From Colwellia sp. 39_35_sub15_T18 (GTDB taxonomy: Bacteria; Pseudomonadota; Gammaproteobacteria; Enterobacterales; Alteromonadaceae), in contig MAAE01000035.1 of assembly GCA_002162675.1 (NCBI GenBank), forward strand, positions 1 to 44,990: DNA of 44,990 nt, given 5' to 3'. Position numbers and translations under genes: made by a program. Position 1 is the first letter of the stretch, and each line of letters starts with the position of its first letter. This document shows positions 1-10,627 of the stretch, one piece after another. The notes below the pieces were generated by a model. The model did no database searches and was not told the origin of the DNA. It was given only the letters and a program-made list of their open reading frames with translations.

Positions 1-82
1 CAACCATTTCCATAGCGTTTGTGATCTTTTGAGTGCCTTTAACACTCGCAATCTTGGTTTTTATTTCTTTACCAACGGCCAT
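1..82 (-). CDS. atpG: ATP synthase F1 gamma subunit, N-terminal part (truncated by window edge)
   Basis: Only the first 27 codons are in the window, reading MAVGKEIKTKIASVKGTQKI and onward. This is the conserved N-terminal helix of the F1 gamma subunit, the central rotor shaft that turns inside the alpha3beta3 head. The ATG is at 82-80. The gene follows atpA by 38 bases in the same direction, the standard atpIBEFHAGDC order. The rest lies outside the window, so completeness cannot be judged. Confidence 0.93.
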   Translation of the reverse strand, partial: MAVGKEIKTKIASVKGTQKITNAMEMV

Positions 83-120
83 GACTCTTCTCCGAAAACG
101 TTACTTAATTAAAGACTCTA

Positions 121-1662
121 TTACCAAGTTTGCGTAGACTTGAATAACTCAAGTGCTTTATTCAAACTAGCTTCAATATCTTTATTGTAGTCACCCTTTT
201 CATTGATAGTAGCCATCAACTCAGCATGTTCACTGTTTACATAGGTATGTAAAGCGGCTTCACAATCAACAATTTTATTGATTGCTACGTCAGTTAAATA
301 GCCTTTTTCTGCGGCAAATAATGACACTGCTGTTTCAGCAATTGACAATGGACTGTATTGCTTTTGCTTCATCAATTCAGTAACACGTTGACCGTGCTCT
401 AATTGAGCGCGAGTCGCGTCATCTAAATCTGAGGCAAATTGAGCAAATGCTGCTAATTCAGCATATTGAGCTAGTGCTAAACGAATACCGCCACCAAGTT
501 TCTTGATGATCTTCGTTTGTGCAGCACCACCAACACGAGATACTGAAATACCGGCGTTAACTGCAGGGCGAATACCTGAGTTAAACAAGTTAGATTCTAA
601 GAAGATCTGACCATCGGTAATTGAGATTACGTTAGTTGGTACAAAAGCAGATACATCACCCGCTTGAGTTTCAATAATGGGTAATGCAGTTAATGAGCCT
701 GTTTTACCTTTAACTTCACCGTTAGTGAACTTTTCAACATACGCTTCGTTTACACGAGCAGCACGTTCTAATAAACGACTGTGAAGATAGAAAACGTCAC
801 CAGGATAAGCTTCACGACCTGGCGGACGACGAAGTAGTAATGAAATTTGACGGTAAGCAACAGCTTGCTTAGACAAATCATCATATACGATCAACGCATC
901 TTCACCGCGGTCACGGAAGTATTCACCCATTGAACAACCTGAATAAGGTGCTAAGTATTGTAGTGCAGCCGCTTCAGAAGCTGAGGCAACAACTACGATA
1001 GTGTTTGATAACGCGCCATGCTCTTCTAAGTTACGAACAAGGCTCGCTACCGTAGAAGCTTTCTGACCGATAGCAACGTAAACACACTTAATGCCCGTGT
1101 CTTTTTGGTTGATGATAGCGTCAATTGCAATCGCTGATTTACCGATTTGACGGTCACCAATGATTAATTCACGCTGGCCACGACCAATTGGAATCATAGA
1201 ATCAATAGACTTAATACCAGTTTGCACTGGTTGGTCTACTGATTTACGTTCGATAACACCCGGTGCAACAACTTCTACTGGAGAGAAGCCATCATTTTCA
1301 ATTGGGCCTTTGCCATCAACTGGTTCACCTAAAGTGTTTACTACGCGGCCTAAAAGACCACGACCTACAGGTACTTCCAATATACGGCCAGTACCTTTTA
1401 CTTTTTGTCCTTCAGCTAAGTCCGCGTACGGACCCATAACTACCGCGCCGACCGAATCACGGTCTAAGTTTAATGCGATAGCAAAACGGCTACCAGGAAG
1501 TTCGATCATTTCACCTTGCATTACATCGGCAAGGCCATTAATACGAATAATACCATCTGTTACAGAAACGATAGTACCTTCGTTACGAGCTTCGCTGACA
1601 ACGTTAAACTGTTCAATACGATTTTTGATCAGTTCAGCGATTTCAGTGGAATTCAGTTGCAT
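121..1662 (-). CDS. atpA: ATP synthase F1 alpha subunit
   Basis: Encodes the 513-residue alpha subunit of F1, which alternates with beta in the catalytic head and carries the non-catalytic nucleotide sites. The Walker A motif GDRQIGKS is at residues 169-176 (E. coli has GDRQTGKT at the same place). The N-terminal beta-barrel segment and the conserved [13 protein letters not shown] stretch (about 105-117) are present. The length equals the usual 513. The ATG at 1662 is 25 bases from the atpH stop. The gene is co-transcribed with the other subunits. A long open frame on the opposite strand (1160-1681) is a shadow. Confidence 0.98.
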   Translation of the reverse strand: MQLNSTEIAELIKNRIEQFNVVSEARNEGTIVSVTDGIIRINGLADVMQGEMIELPGSRFAIALNLDRDSVGAVVMGPYADLAEGQKVKGTGRILEVPVGRGLLGRVVNTLGEPVDGKGPIENDGFSPVEVVAPGVIERKSVDQPVQTGIKSIDSMIPIGRGQRELIIGDRQIGKSAIAIDAIINQKDTGIKCVYVAIGQKASTVASLVRNLEEHGALSNTIVVVASASEAAALQYLAPYSGCSMGEYFRDRGEDALIVYDDLSKQAVAYRQISLLLRRPPGREAYPGDVFYLHSRLLERAARVNEAYVEKFTNGEVKGKTGSLTALPIIETQAGDVSAFVPTNVISITDGQIFLESNLFNSGIRPAVNAGISVSRVGGAAQTKIIKKLGGGIRLALAQYAELAAFAQFASDLDDATRAQLEHGQRVTELMKQKQYSPLSIAETAVSLFAAEKGYLTDVAINKIVDCEAALHTYVNSEHAELMATINEKGDYNKDIEASLNKALELFKSTQTW

Positions 1663-1687
1663 GCTCTGTTCCCTTATTTAATCAGTG

Positions 1688-2236
1688 CTAGGATTGTAAA
1701 GATTGTGATAAACGGTTCAATTTACCTTGTGTAGAACCATCAATGACCATATCGCCAGCTTGAATTACCAAACCTGAGATTATGCTCTTATCTACTTTAC
1801 AATTGAGCTTTATTTTACGTGCTAAACGCTTTTCAAGCGCGGCGCTTAATATTTCTGTTTGTGCTGTTTTTAATTCAACAGCAGAAGTAACATTAACATT
1901 CACAGTTTTTTCGTGTTCTGCTTTTAATTCACAAAACTGCTCTAAAACTTGTGGCAGTGCCAGCAAACGATGATTTTCAGCCAATAACTTTAAAAAGTTT
2001 TGGCCTTTGCTTTCAACTTGCTCACCACAAACATTCAAAAATAATGTTGTTGCTTGCTCAACCGAAACACCACCACTAAGGTAGGTTTTGATTGTGTCGT
2101 TTTGAGAGACTGAAGCGGCAAATGTCAACTGGGCTAACCAGCTTTCAATGGCATCGGCTTCAACAGCACTCTTTTCTAAAGCAAAGTCAAACGCTGCTTG
2201 TGCGTAAGGACGAGCGATAGTTGTCAATTCAGACAT
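1688..2236 (-). CDS. atpH: ATP synthase F1 delta subunit
   Basis: A 182-residue delta (OSCP-type) subunit that joins the top of the F1 head to the peripheral b2 stalk. The N-terminal MSELTTIARPYAQAAFDFA is the typical family start, with a helical N-domain, and the C-terminal end carries the conserved VIQAGDMVIDGST and KLNRLSQSL segments. The length is normal for gammaproteobacteria. It starts 12 bases after the atpF stop, consistent with translational coupling in the operon. Confidence 0.97.
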   Translation of the reverse strand: MSELTTIARPYAQAAFDFALEKSAVEADAIESWLAQLTFAASVSQNDTIKTYLSGGVSVEQATTLFLNVCGEQVESKGQNFLKLLAENHRLLALPQVLEQFCELKAEHEKTVNVNVTSAVELKTAQTEILSAALEKRLARKIKLNCKVDKSIISGLVIQAGDMVIDGSTQGKLNRLSQSLQS

Positions 2237-2248
2237 AGCGCTATCCCC

Positions 2249-2719
2249 TTAAAGCTCAGCGATGAGTTTGTCTAAGATGTCGCTGTGTACAGCAGCATCT
2301 ATTGAACGTTCAAGAATTTTCTCGGCACCGGCAACAGCAAGAATGGCCACTTGTTGGCGTAGTTCTTCTTTAGCACGGTTACGTTCAGTTTCGATTTCTG
2401 CGTGACCAGAAGCTAAGATTTTTTCTTTCTCAGCTTGTGCTTTACCAGCAGCTTCTTCAATAATTTTAGCTTCATGCTTTTTAGCAGCATCGACAATAGA
2501 CGCAGCTTGAACTTTAGCTTCTTTTAGTTGAGCGGTAGCTTTTTCTTGAGCAAGCTCAAGATCTTTGGCAGCACGGTCTGAAGCCGCAAGTCCGTCAGCA
2601 ATAGTAGCTTGACGAGCTTCGATAGCAGCCATAATTGGCGGCCATACAAACTTCATACAGAAAATTACAAATACGACAAACGCAATTAATTGGCCAATAA
2701 TAGTGGCATTAATATTCAT
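2249..2719 (-). CDS. atpF: ATP synthase Fo b subunit
   Basis: A 156-residue b subunit, the dimeric peripheral stalk. One N-terminal membrane segment (about residues 5-26, [17 protein letters not shown]) is followed by a long charged helix rich in Ala, Glu, Lys and Gln (about 35-135) that forms the right-handed coiled coil. Length and architecture match the E. coli protein (156 residues). The gene lies between atpE and atpH, as expected. An AGGAGG-like Shine-Dalgarno sequence precedes the ATG at 2719. Confidence 0.97.
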   Translation of the reverse strand: MNINATIIGQLIAFVVFVIFCMKFVWPPIMAAIEARQATIADGLAASDRAAKDLELAQEKATAQLKEAKVQAASIVDAAKKHEAKIIEEAAGKAQAEKEKILASGHAEIETERNRAKEELRQQVAILAVAGAEKILERSIDAAVHSDILDKLIAEL

Positions 2720-2767
2720 TTGTGTACCTCCTAATCAATTATTCGTTAAAAAAATAAAGTGGTAAAA

Positions 2768-3103
<336 letters not shown>

Positions 3104-3117
3104 TTATTCCCGAAAAG

Positions 3118-3939
<822 letters not shown>

Positions 3940-3957
3940 TTAAAAAAATTTTTCTAG

Positions 3958-4356
3958 TCAGGGTTTACTATTCATAACGCTTTTCAAAAAAATAGGCGCT
4001 AACAATGGCATAACCATAACCATACAAAACATAACAAAGAACGGTATTGGCAGTAGTACTAAAAATTTGAAAGCGAGTACAAATAATAAAGCCGTATAAA
4101 CCATTTTTAATTTTACGCCACTAAAAAAAGACTCTACCACTTTTTTTGATGACTGTGCCCCTGCATATCTAAATGCTTTAAAGGCAAAAACAATATTGGG
4201 AATTATTGCTACTATGCCACCAACCAAGGTTGATTTCGCATGAGCTAAGCCCCAGATAAAATAAGTTATTAGCGTTGTTAATAACACCACAATAGTAGTG
4301 AATAATATTTGTGATAGGGCAAATTTCCGCCCTGCTTTAGTTAATTTATTATTCAT
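3958..4356 (-). CDS. atpI: ATP synthase accessory protein I
   Basis: A small membrane protein with about four hydrophobic segments, encoded first in the atp operon and thought to assist assembly of the c-ring. The open frame extends upstream to 4431. I choose the ATG at 4356 (MNNKLTKAGRKFALSQ), because it gives the usual length (about 132 residues) and N-terminus. The promoter candidate at 4407-4435 would also place the extra 25 codons partly upstream of transcription. The Shine-Dalgarno sequence is poor, as is common for atpI. The call rests on position and topology as much as on sequence. Confidence 0.85.
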   Translation of the reverse strand: MNNKLTKAGRKFALSQILFTTIVVLLTTLITYFIWGLAHAKSTLVGGIVAIIPNIVFAFKAFRYAGAQSSKKVVESFFSGVKLKMVYTALLFVLAFKFLVLLPIPFFVMFCMVMVMPLLAPIFLKSVMNSKP

Positions 4357-4406
4357 TATTACTAGTTCAAAACAGGTTAAAAAGCTATCAGTAAATATGA
4401 CTACTC

Positions 4407-4435
4407 TATATACGAATAAAATCGTAAGCAAACAA
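4407..4435 (-). promoter_or_regulatory. candidate sigma-70 promoter of the atp operon
   Basis: On the minus strand a -35 TTGTTT (4435-4430) and a -10 TATATA (4412-4407) are separated by exactly 17 bases. Transcription would start near 4400, about 45 bases before the atpI ATG at 4356. It is found by eye only. The wider spacer 4436-4693 is AT-rich and has no gene. Confidence 0.5.
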
Positions 4436-4607
4436 GCTTTTTAAAGTAAAAACTTTAACGCTAAAAAGTTTGCGCAAGTATACTCATTTCGTCTTTTTTT
4501 GCAAGAAATTAGGGCAGCGAACGCCCCTTATTTGTGCGAATAATTAATATTTTTTTAATAAATACAACTAAAGGAGCAGAAGCTAGCAAGTTATAGTAAA
4601 TAAATGA

Positions 4608-4702
4608 ATAAAATAGCCCATTTATAATGCTAATAATTCAGCAGAGTAATATTGATAATTATTAGAGATAAAAGTCACAAATTATTCTTCAGGCTATTTT
4701 AT
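4608..4702. repeat. 11-bp inverted repeat flanking the end of parB
   Basis: ATAAAATAGCC at 4608-4618 is the perfect reverse complement of GGCTATTTTAT at 4692-4702, which overlaps the parB stop codon. The loop is about 73 bases, so this is not a classical terminator. It may be an extended mRNA end structure or chance in an AT-rich region. Confidence 0.3.
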
Positions 4703-5611
4703 TTTGGCGATAAAATCATTAAGCTCAGCTAAATTATCATAAGAGATAACTAACTTACCTTTACCTTTTTTATTATGATTAACCGCCACTTTAAGCCCTA
4801 CTTTGTCAGCGAGTTCATGCTCAATACTAACGCTAGCTTGATCTTTTTCTTTGACTGGTTTTTTTTCACTCGGGTTTTGAATTTTTTTAATTAATGCTTC
4901 TGTTTCTCTAACCGTTAATTCTTTGCTTGCCACTATGCCTGCGATTTCAGCTTGTAATTCATCGTCAAGGGCTAATAATGCACGGGCATGGCCCATTTCT
5001 ATATCACCATTTTCTAAAAAAGTTTTTACTTCACTGTTTAAATTATTCAAACGTAGTAGGTTAGTCACTGTAGTGCGCGATTTACCCACGGCTAGCGCCA
5101 CTTCTTGATGGGTTAAATCAAATTCAGTCAATAAACGCTCTAATGCTACGGCTTCTTCCATGGCATTTAAATCTTCACGCTGAATATTTTCAATCAAGGC
5201 GATAGCAACCGCTGATTCGTCAGGTACGTCTTTAATTAAACAGGGTACTTCGGTTAATTGGGCTAATTTGGCGGCACGCCAGCGACGCTCGCCAGCAATA
5301 ATTTCATACCTTTCTTCAATATTAGCGTCTTCGCCATTAACATTTTCAGTCAATAATCTAACAATAATAGGTTGAATAATACCTTGCGACTGAATAGATA
5401 ATGAAAGCTCTTCAAGTGCTACATCAGACATATCTTTACGGGGTTGATATTTACCGGGTGATAATTTGTTAATTGCTATTTTACTTAAATCACCGTCTTT
5501 AGGTGTTGAGTCTGTATTGTCTGCATCATTATCTTGTGCTGAAGTTCTTACTTGTGGGGTAAGTAATGCGTCAAGGCCTTTGCCTAACCCTCTTTTTTTT
5601 GCTGGACTCAT
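4694..5611 (-). CDS. parB: chromosome partitioning protein ParB
   Basis: A 305-residue ParB/Spo0J that binds parS and spreads as a CTP-dependent clamp to organise the origin region. The N-terminal KKRGLGKGLDALL motif (ParA contact) is at 5-17. The GERRWRAAK motif (ParB CTP-binding fold) is at 107-115, ENIQREDLNA at 141-150, and a helix-turn-helix lies at about 166-190. The C-terminal dimer domain follows a Lys/Glu-rich linker. It follows parA by 14 bases. Two matching parS sites lie in recF at 28666 and 29305. Confidence 0.97.
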   Translation of the reverse strand: MSPAKKRGLGKGLDALLTPQVRTSAQDNDADNTDSTPKDGDLSKIAINKLSPGKYQPRKDMSDVALEELSLSIQSQGIIQPIIVRLLTENVNGEDANIEERYEIIAGERRWRAAKLAQLTEVPCLIKDVPDESAVAIALIENIQREDLNAMEEAVALERLLTEFDLTHQEVALAVGKSRTTVTNLLRLNNLNSEVKTFLENGDIEMGHARALLALDDELQAEIAGIVASKELTVRETEALIKKIQNPSEKKPVKEKDQASVSIEHELADKVGLKVAVNHNKKGKGKLVISYDNLAELNDFIAKIK

Positions 5612-5625
5612 AATATTCCTTGGAA

Positions 5626-6447
5626 TTATTGGGCAGTACTTAGACTTTGATTCGGCTCTTGGGGAGCACTAGCTTTTTTAGCTGGGCTATTTTTACGCAA
5701 TACTTCACCCGCTAAGGCTAAGTAAGCTTTCGCGCCTGTTGACGATTTATCATAATACATGGCGGGAGAGCCAAAACTTGGCGCTTCGGCTAAACGGACA
5801 TTACGTGGAATAACACTACGATAAACTTTATCACCAAAATGACGTTTCAGTTGCTCTGAGACATCATTGGCTAAACGGTTACGCGGATCATACATAGTAC
5901 GTAAAATCCCTTCGATATGTAAATCACCATTTACCACAGAAGTAAGTTTTGAAATTGTATCCATTAAAGCTGTTAAACCTTCTAATGCGTAATACTCACA
6001 TTGCATAGGTACTAATACTGAATCAGCGGCAGTCATCGCATTAACCGTTAACATATTTAACGAAGGAGGGCAGTCAATAATGATAAAATCGTAATAGTCT
6101 TTTACCGGTGCTAAGGCAGTTTTTAAGCGATATTCTCGTGCATAAACTTCCATTAGTTTAATTTCGGCAGCTGTTACATCGGTATTGGCAGCAAGTAAAT
6201 CATATAATCCCGAGGTTTCTGTTTGCACAACTTCAGCAACAGGTTTTTCTTCAATAAGCAATTCATAACACGTGGCTGGCACTTCATACTTATCAATGCC
6301 ACTAGCCATGGTAGCGTTGCCTTGAGGATCGAGATCTATTAGTAAAATCTTACGTTTTGTTGCAGCTAAAGAGGCTGCTAAATTAACCGCAGTTGTTGTT
6401 TTACCAACACCACCTTTTTGATTTGCAACAGCTATTATTTTTCCCAC
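5626..6447 (-). CDS. parA: chromosome partitioning ATPase ParA
   Basis: A 273-residue Walker-type ATPase (Soj/ParA) that drives origin segregation with ParB. The deviant Walker A KGGVGKTTT is at residues 11-19. The Walker B region DFIIIDCPPSLNMLT follows at about 119-133. The short form without an N-terminal helix-turn-helix marks the chromosomal rather than the large plasmid type. The C-terminal tail KKASAPQEPNQS is low-complexity. It is followed closely by parB and preceded by rsmG, the conserved origin cluster. Confidence 0.97.
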   Translation of the reverse strand: MGKIIAVANQKGGVGKTTTAVNLAASLAATKRKILLIDLDPQGNATMASGIDKYEVPATCYELLIEEKPVAEVVQTETSGLYDLLAANTDVTAAEIKLMEVYAREYRLKTALAPVKDYYDFIIIDCPPSLNMLTVNAMTAADSVLVPMQCEYYALEGLTALMDTISKLTSVVNGDLHIEGILRTMYDPRNRLANDVSEQLKRHFGDKVYRSVIPRNVRLAEAPSFGSPAMYYDKSSTGAKAYLALAGEVLRKNSPAKKASAPQEPNQSLSTAQ

Positions 6448-6474
6448 AAGCGCCTCAATTATTTAATTTTATTA

Positions 6475-7107
6475 CTATTTAAGCAATTTTTTTAATACCA
6501 AAACATGACGTTCACCCACTAATTCGGGTACTTTAATTTCATGGCTCGACACTAAACTGATGTTTTCAGGCAAATTAGCTAATTCGTCTGTTGGATATTG
6601 TCCTTTTAACGCTAAAAACTGTCCGTGTTCTTCAGTAATTAAATGTGAACACCAATTCACCATGTCATTAAGGGATGAAAAGGCTCGACTTAAGACACCA
6701 TCAAAAGGTGTTTCGCCTTGGTATTCTTCAACGCGAGATTTAACGGGTTGCACATTAGTCAATTTTAGCTGAAACACAACTTGTCTTAGAAAAGTAATGC
6801 GCTTTCCTAAACTGTCTAATAATACAAAATTTCGTTCCGGGTACAAGATAGCTAATGGAATACCCGGTAAACCTGGACCTGTGCCGACATCGATAAAAGA
6901 TTTCCCTTGTAGTACTTCACCAACCATTAAACTATCCATAATATGTTTGATCAACATATCTTGTGGATCTCTTACCGACGTTAAATTATAAGCCTTATTC
7001 CATTTATGTAATAATTCAACATATTGAATAAGTAATTGTACTTGTTCCATCGATACTTGCAGCGATGTTTTAGCGATTAAGCTTTGTAGTTTTGAAGTTA
7101 ATGTCAT
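6475..7107 (-). CDS. rsmG: 16S rRNA (guanine527-N7) methyltransferase RsmG
   Basis: A 210-residue methyltransferase (formerly GidB) that makes m7G527 in 16S rRNA. The SAM-binding glycine loop [15 protein letters not shown] is at about 73-87. The upstream segment [17 protein letters not shown] is a family hallmark. It starts 40 bases after the mnmG stop and is followed by parA, so mnmG-rsmG-parA-parB probably form one transcription unit read away from oriC. Length is normal. Confidence 0.97.
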   Translation of the reverse strand: MTLTSKLQSLIAKTSLQVSMEQVQLLIQYVELLHKWNKAYNLTSVRDPQDMLIKHIMDSLMVGEVLQGKSFIDVGTGPGLPGIPLAILYPERNFVLLDSLGKRITFLRQVVFQLKLTNVQPVKSRVEEYQGETPFDGVLSRAFSSLNDMVNWCSHLITEEHGQFLALKGQYPTDELANLPENISLVSSHEIKVPELVGERHVLVLKKLLK

Positions 7108-7147
7108 TTTTATTCTTCGAGTTTTACCTTGAATCTAAGCAAGGATT

Positions 7148-9040
7148 TTAGGCAATTTTTTTACCTAATAAGCCATGCTTTTTTAAGTAAACTAATAATA
7201 ACGAAATTGCTGCTGGAGTAATACCAGAAATTCGAGATGCTTTACCAATAGTTTCTGGGCGAGCATCTTTTAACTTAGCCACCACCTCATTTGACAGCCC
7301 TGATATTTGTTGATAATTAAAATCAACGGGGATCAAAGTATCTTCATTGAGTTTTTTCTTGGCTATTTCATCAAGCTGTCTATCAATATAACCGGCGTAC
7401 TTGGTTTGAATTTCTATTTGTTCTGCTGCTTGCGTGTCGGCAATAGCGGGGCCTAAGCCTTCTATTTTCATCAAGTCTTTATAACGCACTTCTGGGCGGC
7501 GAATAAGATCTTCAAGGCTTGCCTCTTTACTCATCGGGCTTTTAAGTAATTCGTTAACTTGCTCAACTCGGCTGTGATCTTTTTGCACCCAAGTTTCTTT
7601 TAAACGTTGGCGTTCAAGTTCAATATTTTCCATTTTTTCATTAAAACGTTGCCAACGAAGATCATCTACCAAACCAACTGCTCGGCCTTTTTCAGTTAAA
7701 CGAATATCAGCATTGTCTTCACGTAATAATAAACGATATTCGGCACGTGAGGTAAACATGCGGTAGGGCTCTTTGGTGCCTAAAGTCGCTAAGTCATCAA
7801 TTAATACGCCCATGTATGCTTGGTCACGGCCTAAAATAAATTCATCTTGACCTTTAACGCGGCTAGCTGCATTGGTTGCAGCAATAAGTCCTTGCGCACC
7901 GGCTTCTTCATAACCTGTGGTGCCATTAATCTGGCCAGCAAAATATAAGTTTTCAATAAACTTACTTTCTAGTGATTGTTTTAAATCACGGGGATCAAAA
8001 TAATCATATTCAATGGCATAGCCAGGACGCGTTATAAAGGCGTTTTCAAAACCTTTAATTGAGCGCACTAAATTCATTTGCACGTCAAAAGGTAAACTGG
8101 TTGAAATGCCATTAGGATAAACTTCATGAGTGGTTAATCCTTCCGGTTCAACAAATATTTGATGTGAGGTTTTGTCGCTAAATCGGGTAATTTTATCTTC
8201 AATAGAAGGGCAGTAGCGTGGCCCTACACCTTCAATGACACCAGTGTACATTGGTGATCTGTCTAAACCATCACGAATATGTTGATGGGTTTGTTCGTTA
8301 GTGTGGGTGATATAACAAGATATTTGCTGTGGATGATCCTGTTGTGATCCCATAAACGAAAAAACAGGGCGGGGTGTGTCACCCGGTTGTTCTTCCATAA
8401 CAGAAAAGTCTAATGATCTTGCATCTAAACGTGGTGGTGTTCCGGTTTTTAAACGATCCATTCTAAACGGCATATCACGCATTTTAGCGGCTAAGTTTAA
8501 GCTCGCGGGATCACCCGCTCGTCCGCCTTGATAATTATTCAAACCAATATGTATTTGCCCTGCAAGGAAAGTACCTACCGTTAGAACCACTGTTTTTCCT
8601 TTAAATTTCAAGCCCATTTGGGTAGAAACACCAACAACACGATCGTTTTCTACGATCAAATCATCACAGGGTTGTTGAAAAATGGTTAGATTTTCTTGGT
8701 TTTCTAAAAATTGACGAACAAACGATCGATACAAAGCACGATCAGCCTGTGCTCTGGTTGCTCTTACCGCTGGGCCTTTACTCGAATTTAAGGTTCTAAA
8801 TTGAATAGCGCTATGATCAATGGCTGTAGCCATTAAACCACCTAAAGCATCAATTTCTTTAACCAAATGTCCTTTACCAATACCACCAATGGCTGGGTTA
8901 CAAGACATTTGCCCTAACGTGTCAATATTGTGAGTCAATAGCAAGGTTTTACAACCCATTCGTGCTGAAGCAAGGGCTGCCTCGGTGCCTGCATGGCCAC
9001 CACCAACAACGATTACATCGTAAGACTCTCGATACCACAT
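7148..9040 (-). CDS. mnmG: tRNA U34 5-carboxymethylaminomethyl modification enzyme MnmG
   Basis: A 630-residue FAD enzyme (GidA) that works with MnmE to install the cmnm5 group at wobble U34 of certain tRNAs. The FAD-binding [10 protein letters not shown] is at 13-22, followed by the signature [16 protein letters not shown]. Other conserved segments ([37 protein letters not shown]) are intact. Length matches the family. It is the left flank of oriC, and its transcription runs away from the origin. Its partner mnmE lies at 20962-22377. Confidence 0.98.
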   Translation of the reverse strand: MWYRESYDVIVVGGGHAGTEAALASARMGCKTLLLTHNIDTLGQMSCNPAIGGIGKGHLVKEIDALGGLMATAIDHSAIQFRTLNSSKGPAVRATRAQADRALYRSFVRQFLENQENLTIFQQPCDDLIVENDRVVGVSTQMGLKFKGKTVVLTVGTFLAGQIHIGLNNYQGGRAGDPASLNLAAKMRDMPFRMDRLKTGTPPRLDARSLDFSVMEEQPGDTPRPVFSFMGSQQDHPQQISCYITHTNEQTHQHIRDGLDRSPMYTGVIEGVGPRYCPSIEDKITRFSDKTSHQIFVEPEGLTTHEVYPNGISTSLPFDVQMNLVRSIKGFENAFITRPGYAIEYDYFDPRDLKQSLESKFIENLYFAGQINGTTGYEEAGAQGLIAATNAASRVKGQDEFILGRDQAYMGVLIDDLATLGTKEPYRMFTSRAEYRLLLREDNADIRLTEKGRAVGLVDDLRWQRFNEKMENIELERQRLKETWVQKDHSRVEQVNELLKSPMSKEASLEDLIRRPEVRYKDLMKIEGLGPAIADTQAAEQIEIQTKYAGYIDRQLDEIAKKKLNEDTLIPVDFNYQQISGLSNEVVAKLKDARPETIGKASRISGITPAAISLLLVYLKKHGLLGKKIA

Positions 9041-9335
9041 AAATTTTTAACCTTAAAAAATAATAATTAAAGCAAATAGCTTTAAGAAAATTAGGAGACG
9101 TATTTTAGCCTTTTTTTATCAATAGGGAAACGATCAAATGCGTAAAAATATCTGAGTTGGATCTCTCTAATATATAATAAGATCTTTATAGAGATCTTAT
9201 TACTATTACTTATTAGGGAAGCAAAATACTGTGGGTAAGTACTTTTTTTCCTGATATTATATAAAGTTAGAGCAATGATAAACTTGTGATCAAACTTTGA
9301 TCAAGTCAGTTATAAGCTCTGATCAAAACAGCTCT

Positions 9336-9344
9336 TTATCCACA
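9336..9344 (+). promoter_or_regulatory. DnaA box, perfect TTATCCACA
   Basis: A perfect consensus DnaA box in oriC, in the place of E. coli R2 and followed by AACC. It lies 12 bases after the last GATC of the oriC cluster. Confidence 0.85.
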
Positions 9345-9408
9345 ACCTAATTAAAATAAAAAGATAATAACTGGATAACAATAGAAAATTAATAGTATAT
9401 TCACAGAA

Positions 9409-9417
9409 TTATACACA
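9409..9417 (+). promoter_or_regulatory. DnaA box, TTATACACA (R4 position)
   Basis: A perfect match to TTATNCACA at the mioC side of oriC, equivalent in position to E. coli R4. A variant box in the other orientation (TGTTGATAA) follows at 9442-9450. Confidence 0.8.
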
Positions 9418-9465
9418 AAGACTGTTTGTTGGTAATAAAATTGTTGATAAGTTATGTGTATATTA

Positions 9466-9933
9466 TTATAAAAGATCTTTATTTTGACTTAACCATAACT
9501 GAGCAAGATCTTCTGGATCGATATCTTGACTCATATCTAGCATTTTTATAGGCAGTATTTCTTTGCAACCCTTTGTTATTAAAGTATTATTTAATTTATC
9601 TCCTGCTTTGCAGAAAGTGTCATAATTAGAGTCACCAATAGCAATGATCATAAAATTGATTGGGGATAGATCTTGTTCACAATTTTTAAGATCTTCAACA
9701 AAGGTTTGAATGTTGTCAGGAAAGTCGCCAGCACCATGAGTGGAAGTACAAATGAGCCAAGTGCTATTATTTTGAGTTTTTGCTGAAAAAGTTTCTTGAA
9801 GGATCGATGAAAAATTGGGTTTTAAGTGTAAATTTACTTGATGGTTAAGGGTATTAAGTTGTTCTTCACATGCTTCAGCAACATATTCTGTTGTGCCAAG
9901 CATACTACCGACTATTATTTGAAATGAGCTCAT
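9466..9933 (-). CDS. mioC: flavodoxin-like protein MioC
   Basis: A 155-residue single-domain flavoprotein of the MioC family. The FMN phosphate loop GSMLGTTEYVAE (8-19), the STHGAGDFPDN loop (about 64-74) and the GDSNYDTFCKAG segment match E. coli MioC well. The exact role is uncertain; the family has been linked to biotin synthase electron supply. It is read towards oriC, as in E. coli, so its transcription can affect origin opening (known for E. coli, inferred here). It marks the end of the conserved origin block before the accessory region. Confidence 0.93.
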   Translation of the reverse strand: MSSFQIIVGSMLGTTEYVAEACEEQLNTLNHQVNLHLKPNFSSILQETFSAKTQNNSTWLICTSTHGAGDFPDNIQTFVEDLKNCEQDLSPINFMIIAIGDSNYDTFCKAGDKLNNTLITKGCKEILPIKMLDMSQDIDPEDLAQLWLSQNKDLL

Positions 9934-10038
9934 TAAGTAATATCAATGGTTAATAATGAGCTTATTGTATACTTAAAACACGTGAATATACGAGTTTTAG
10001 CAGCTTGACTAGAGACGATATAAAGACATGAAGGGCTG

Positions 10039-10071
10039 ATGCTAATACTGCTTTTATTAGCAAATTAGCAT
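10039..10071. repeat. hairpin between mioC and the first accessory gene
   Basis: Outer arms ATGCTAAT (10039-10046) and ATTAGCAT (10064-10071) are perfect, with an inner pair TGCT/AGCA (10049-10052 and 10059-10062). It sits at the left boundary of the accessory block, downstream of the GNAT gene. There is no U tract, so it may be a boundary hairpin or a factor-dependent end. Confidence 0.4.
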
Positions 10072-10116
10072 GGTTGTCTTGATTGAATATATGAAAATTA
10101 TCATGAATATAGATTA

Positions 10117-10572
10117 TTAAAGATGCTTGCTTAAAAACATACTATTGGGATCTTTTTGATAATTTGAAAAGGGTTCACAAACTTGAAAACCAAAGTTTTT
10201 ATATAGTTTATGTGCAGGAATAAAAGCATCCATTGTGCCTGTTTCTAAGCTAACAGTTTGATAATCTTTAGCTTTGGCGGTTGCTAGAATATGCGTTAAT
10301 AATTTTACTGCCACTCCCTTTCTCAAAAATTTTTGAGCAGTACGCATTGATTTAAGTTCTGTATGCGTGCTATTAAGTCTTTTTAACGCCCCACACCCCG
10401 CTAGTTCACCATTTATCCAAGCGGTCCAAAAAGTTACATCAGGAGCTTTTAACGAAGACAAGTCAAGGGCGTGAACACTTTCTACCGGCGAGTGTTTTAA
10501 CATATCTTCATGGTGCTCTTGCAGCAATTTTTTAACCTCAATACTCTCAAGTTTGTCTATTTTAATTTTCAT
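10117..10572 (-). CDS. GNAT family N-acetyltransferase
   Basis: A 151-residue acetyltransferase of the Gcn5-related fold. It has the acetyl-CoA loop pattern MRTAQKFLRKGVAVKLLTHIL at about 76-96, though the usual Q/RxxGxG/A is modified to RKGVA, and a C-terminal YKNFGFQVCEPF motif. The WTAWINGELAGCGALKRL strand supports the fold. The substrate is unknown. It is the last minus-strand gene of the accessory block. The 5' end, including the ATG, is closely echoed at 11516-11547. Confidence 0.8.
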   Translation of the reverse strand: MKIKIDKLESIEVKKLLQEHHEDMLKHSPVESVHALDLSSLKAPDVTFWTAWINGELAGCGALKRLNSTHTELKSMRTAQKFLRKGVAVKLLTHILATAKAKDYQTVSLETGTMDAFIPAHKLYKNFGFQVCEPFSNYQKDPNSMFLSKHL

Positions 10573-10627
10573 TAGATTCCCAATATATTGGATTTTGACT
10601 TTTCGATGTAGCTAACATTATTTAAAT

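Larger units (their letters stand above)
9132..9463. other. oriC: chromosomal replication origin oriC (mnmG-mioC type)
   Basis: The 425-base gap between mnmG and mioC has the layout of E. coli oriC in the same orientation. The left part (about 9160-9220) is AT-rich with GATCTCTCT- and GATCTTTAT-like 13-mer starts. Seven Dam sites (GATC) fall at 9132, 9160, 9181, 9193, 9288, 9299 and 9321. DnaA boxes occur at 9230-9238 (TGTGGGTAA, R1 position, one mismatch), 9336-9344 (TTATCCACA, perfect), 9409-9417 (TTATACACA, perfect) and 9442-9450 (TGTTGATAA, variant). ACTGGATAA at 9370 is a weaker R3-like match. Function is inferred from synteny and motifs. Confidence 0.9.

Noticed and set aside
1160..1681. 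Long plus-strand open frame over atpA
   Set aside because: It is antisense to a highly conserved gene, has no family features and low-complexity composition typical of shadow frames.
4556..4600. AAGGAGCAGAAGC near atpI, similar to the loop motif of sites A and B
   Set aside because: No inverted repeat around it and no gene in the right position. Taken as coincidence.
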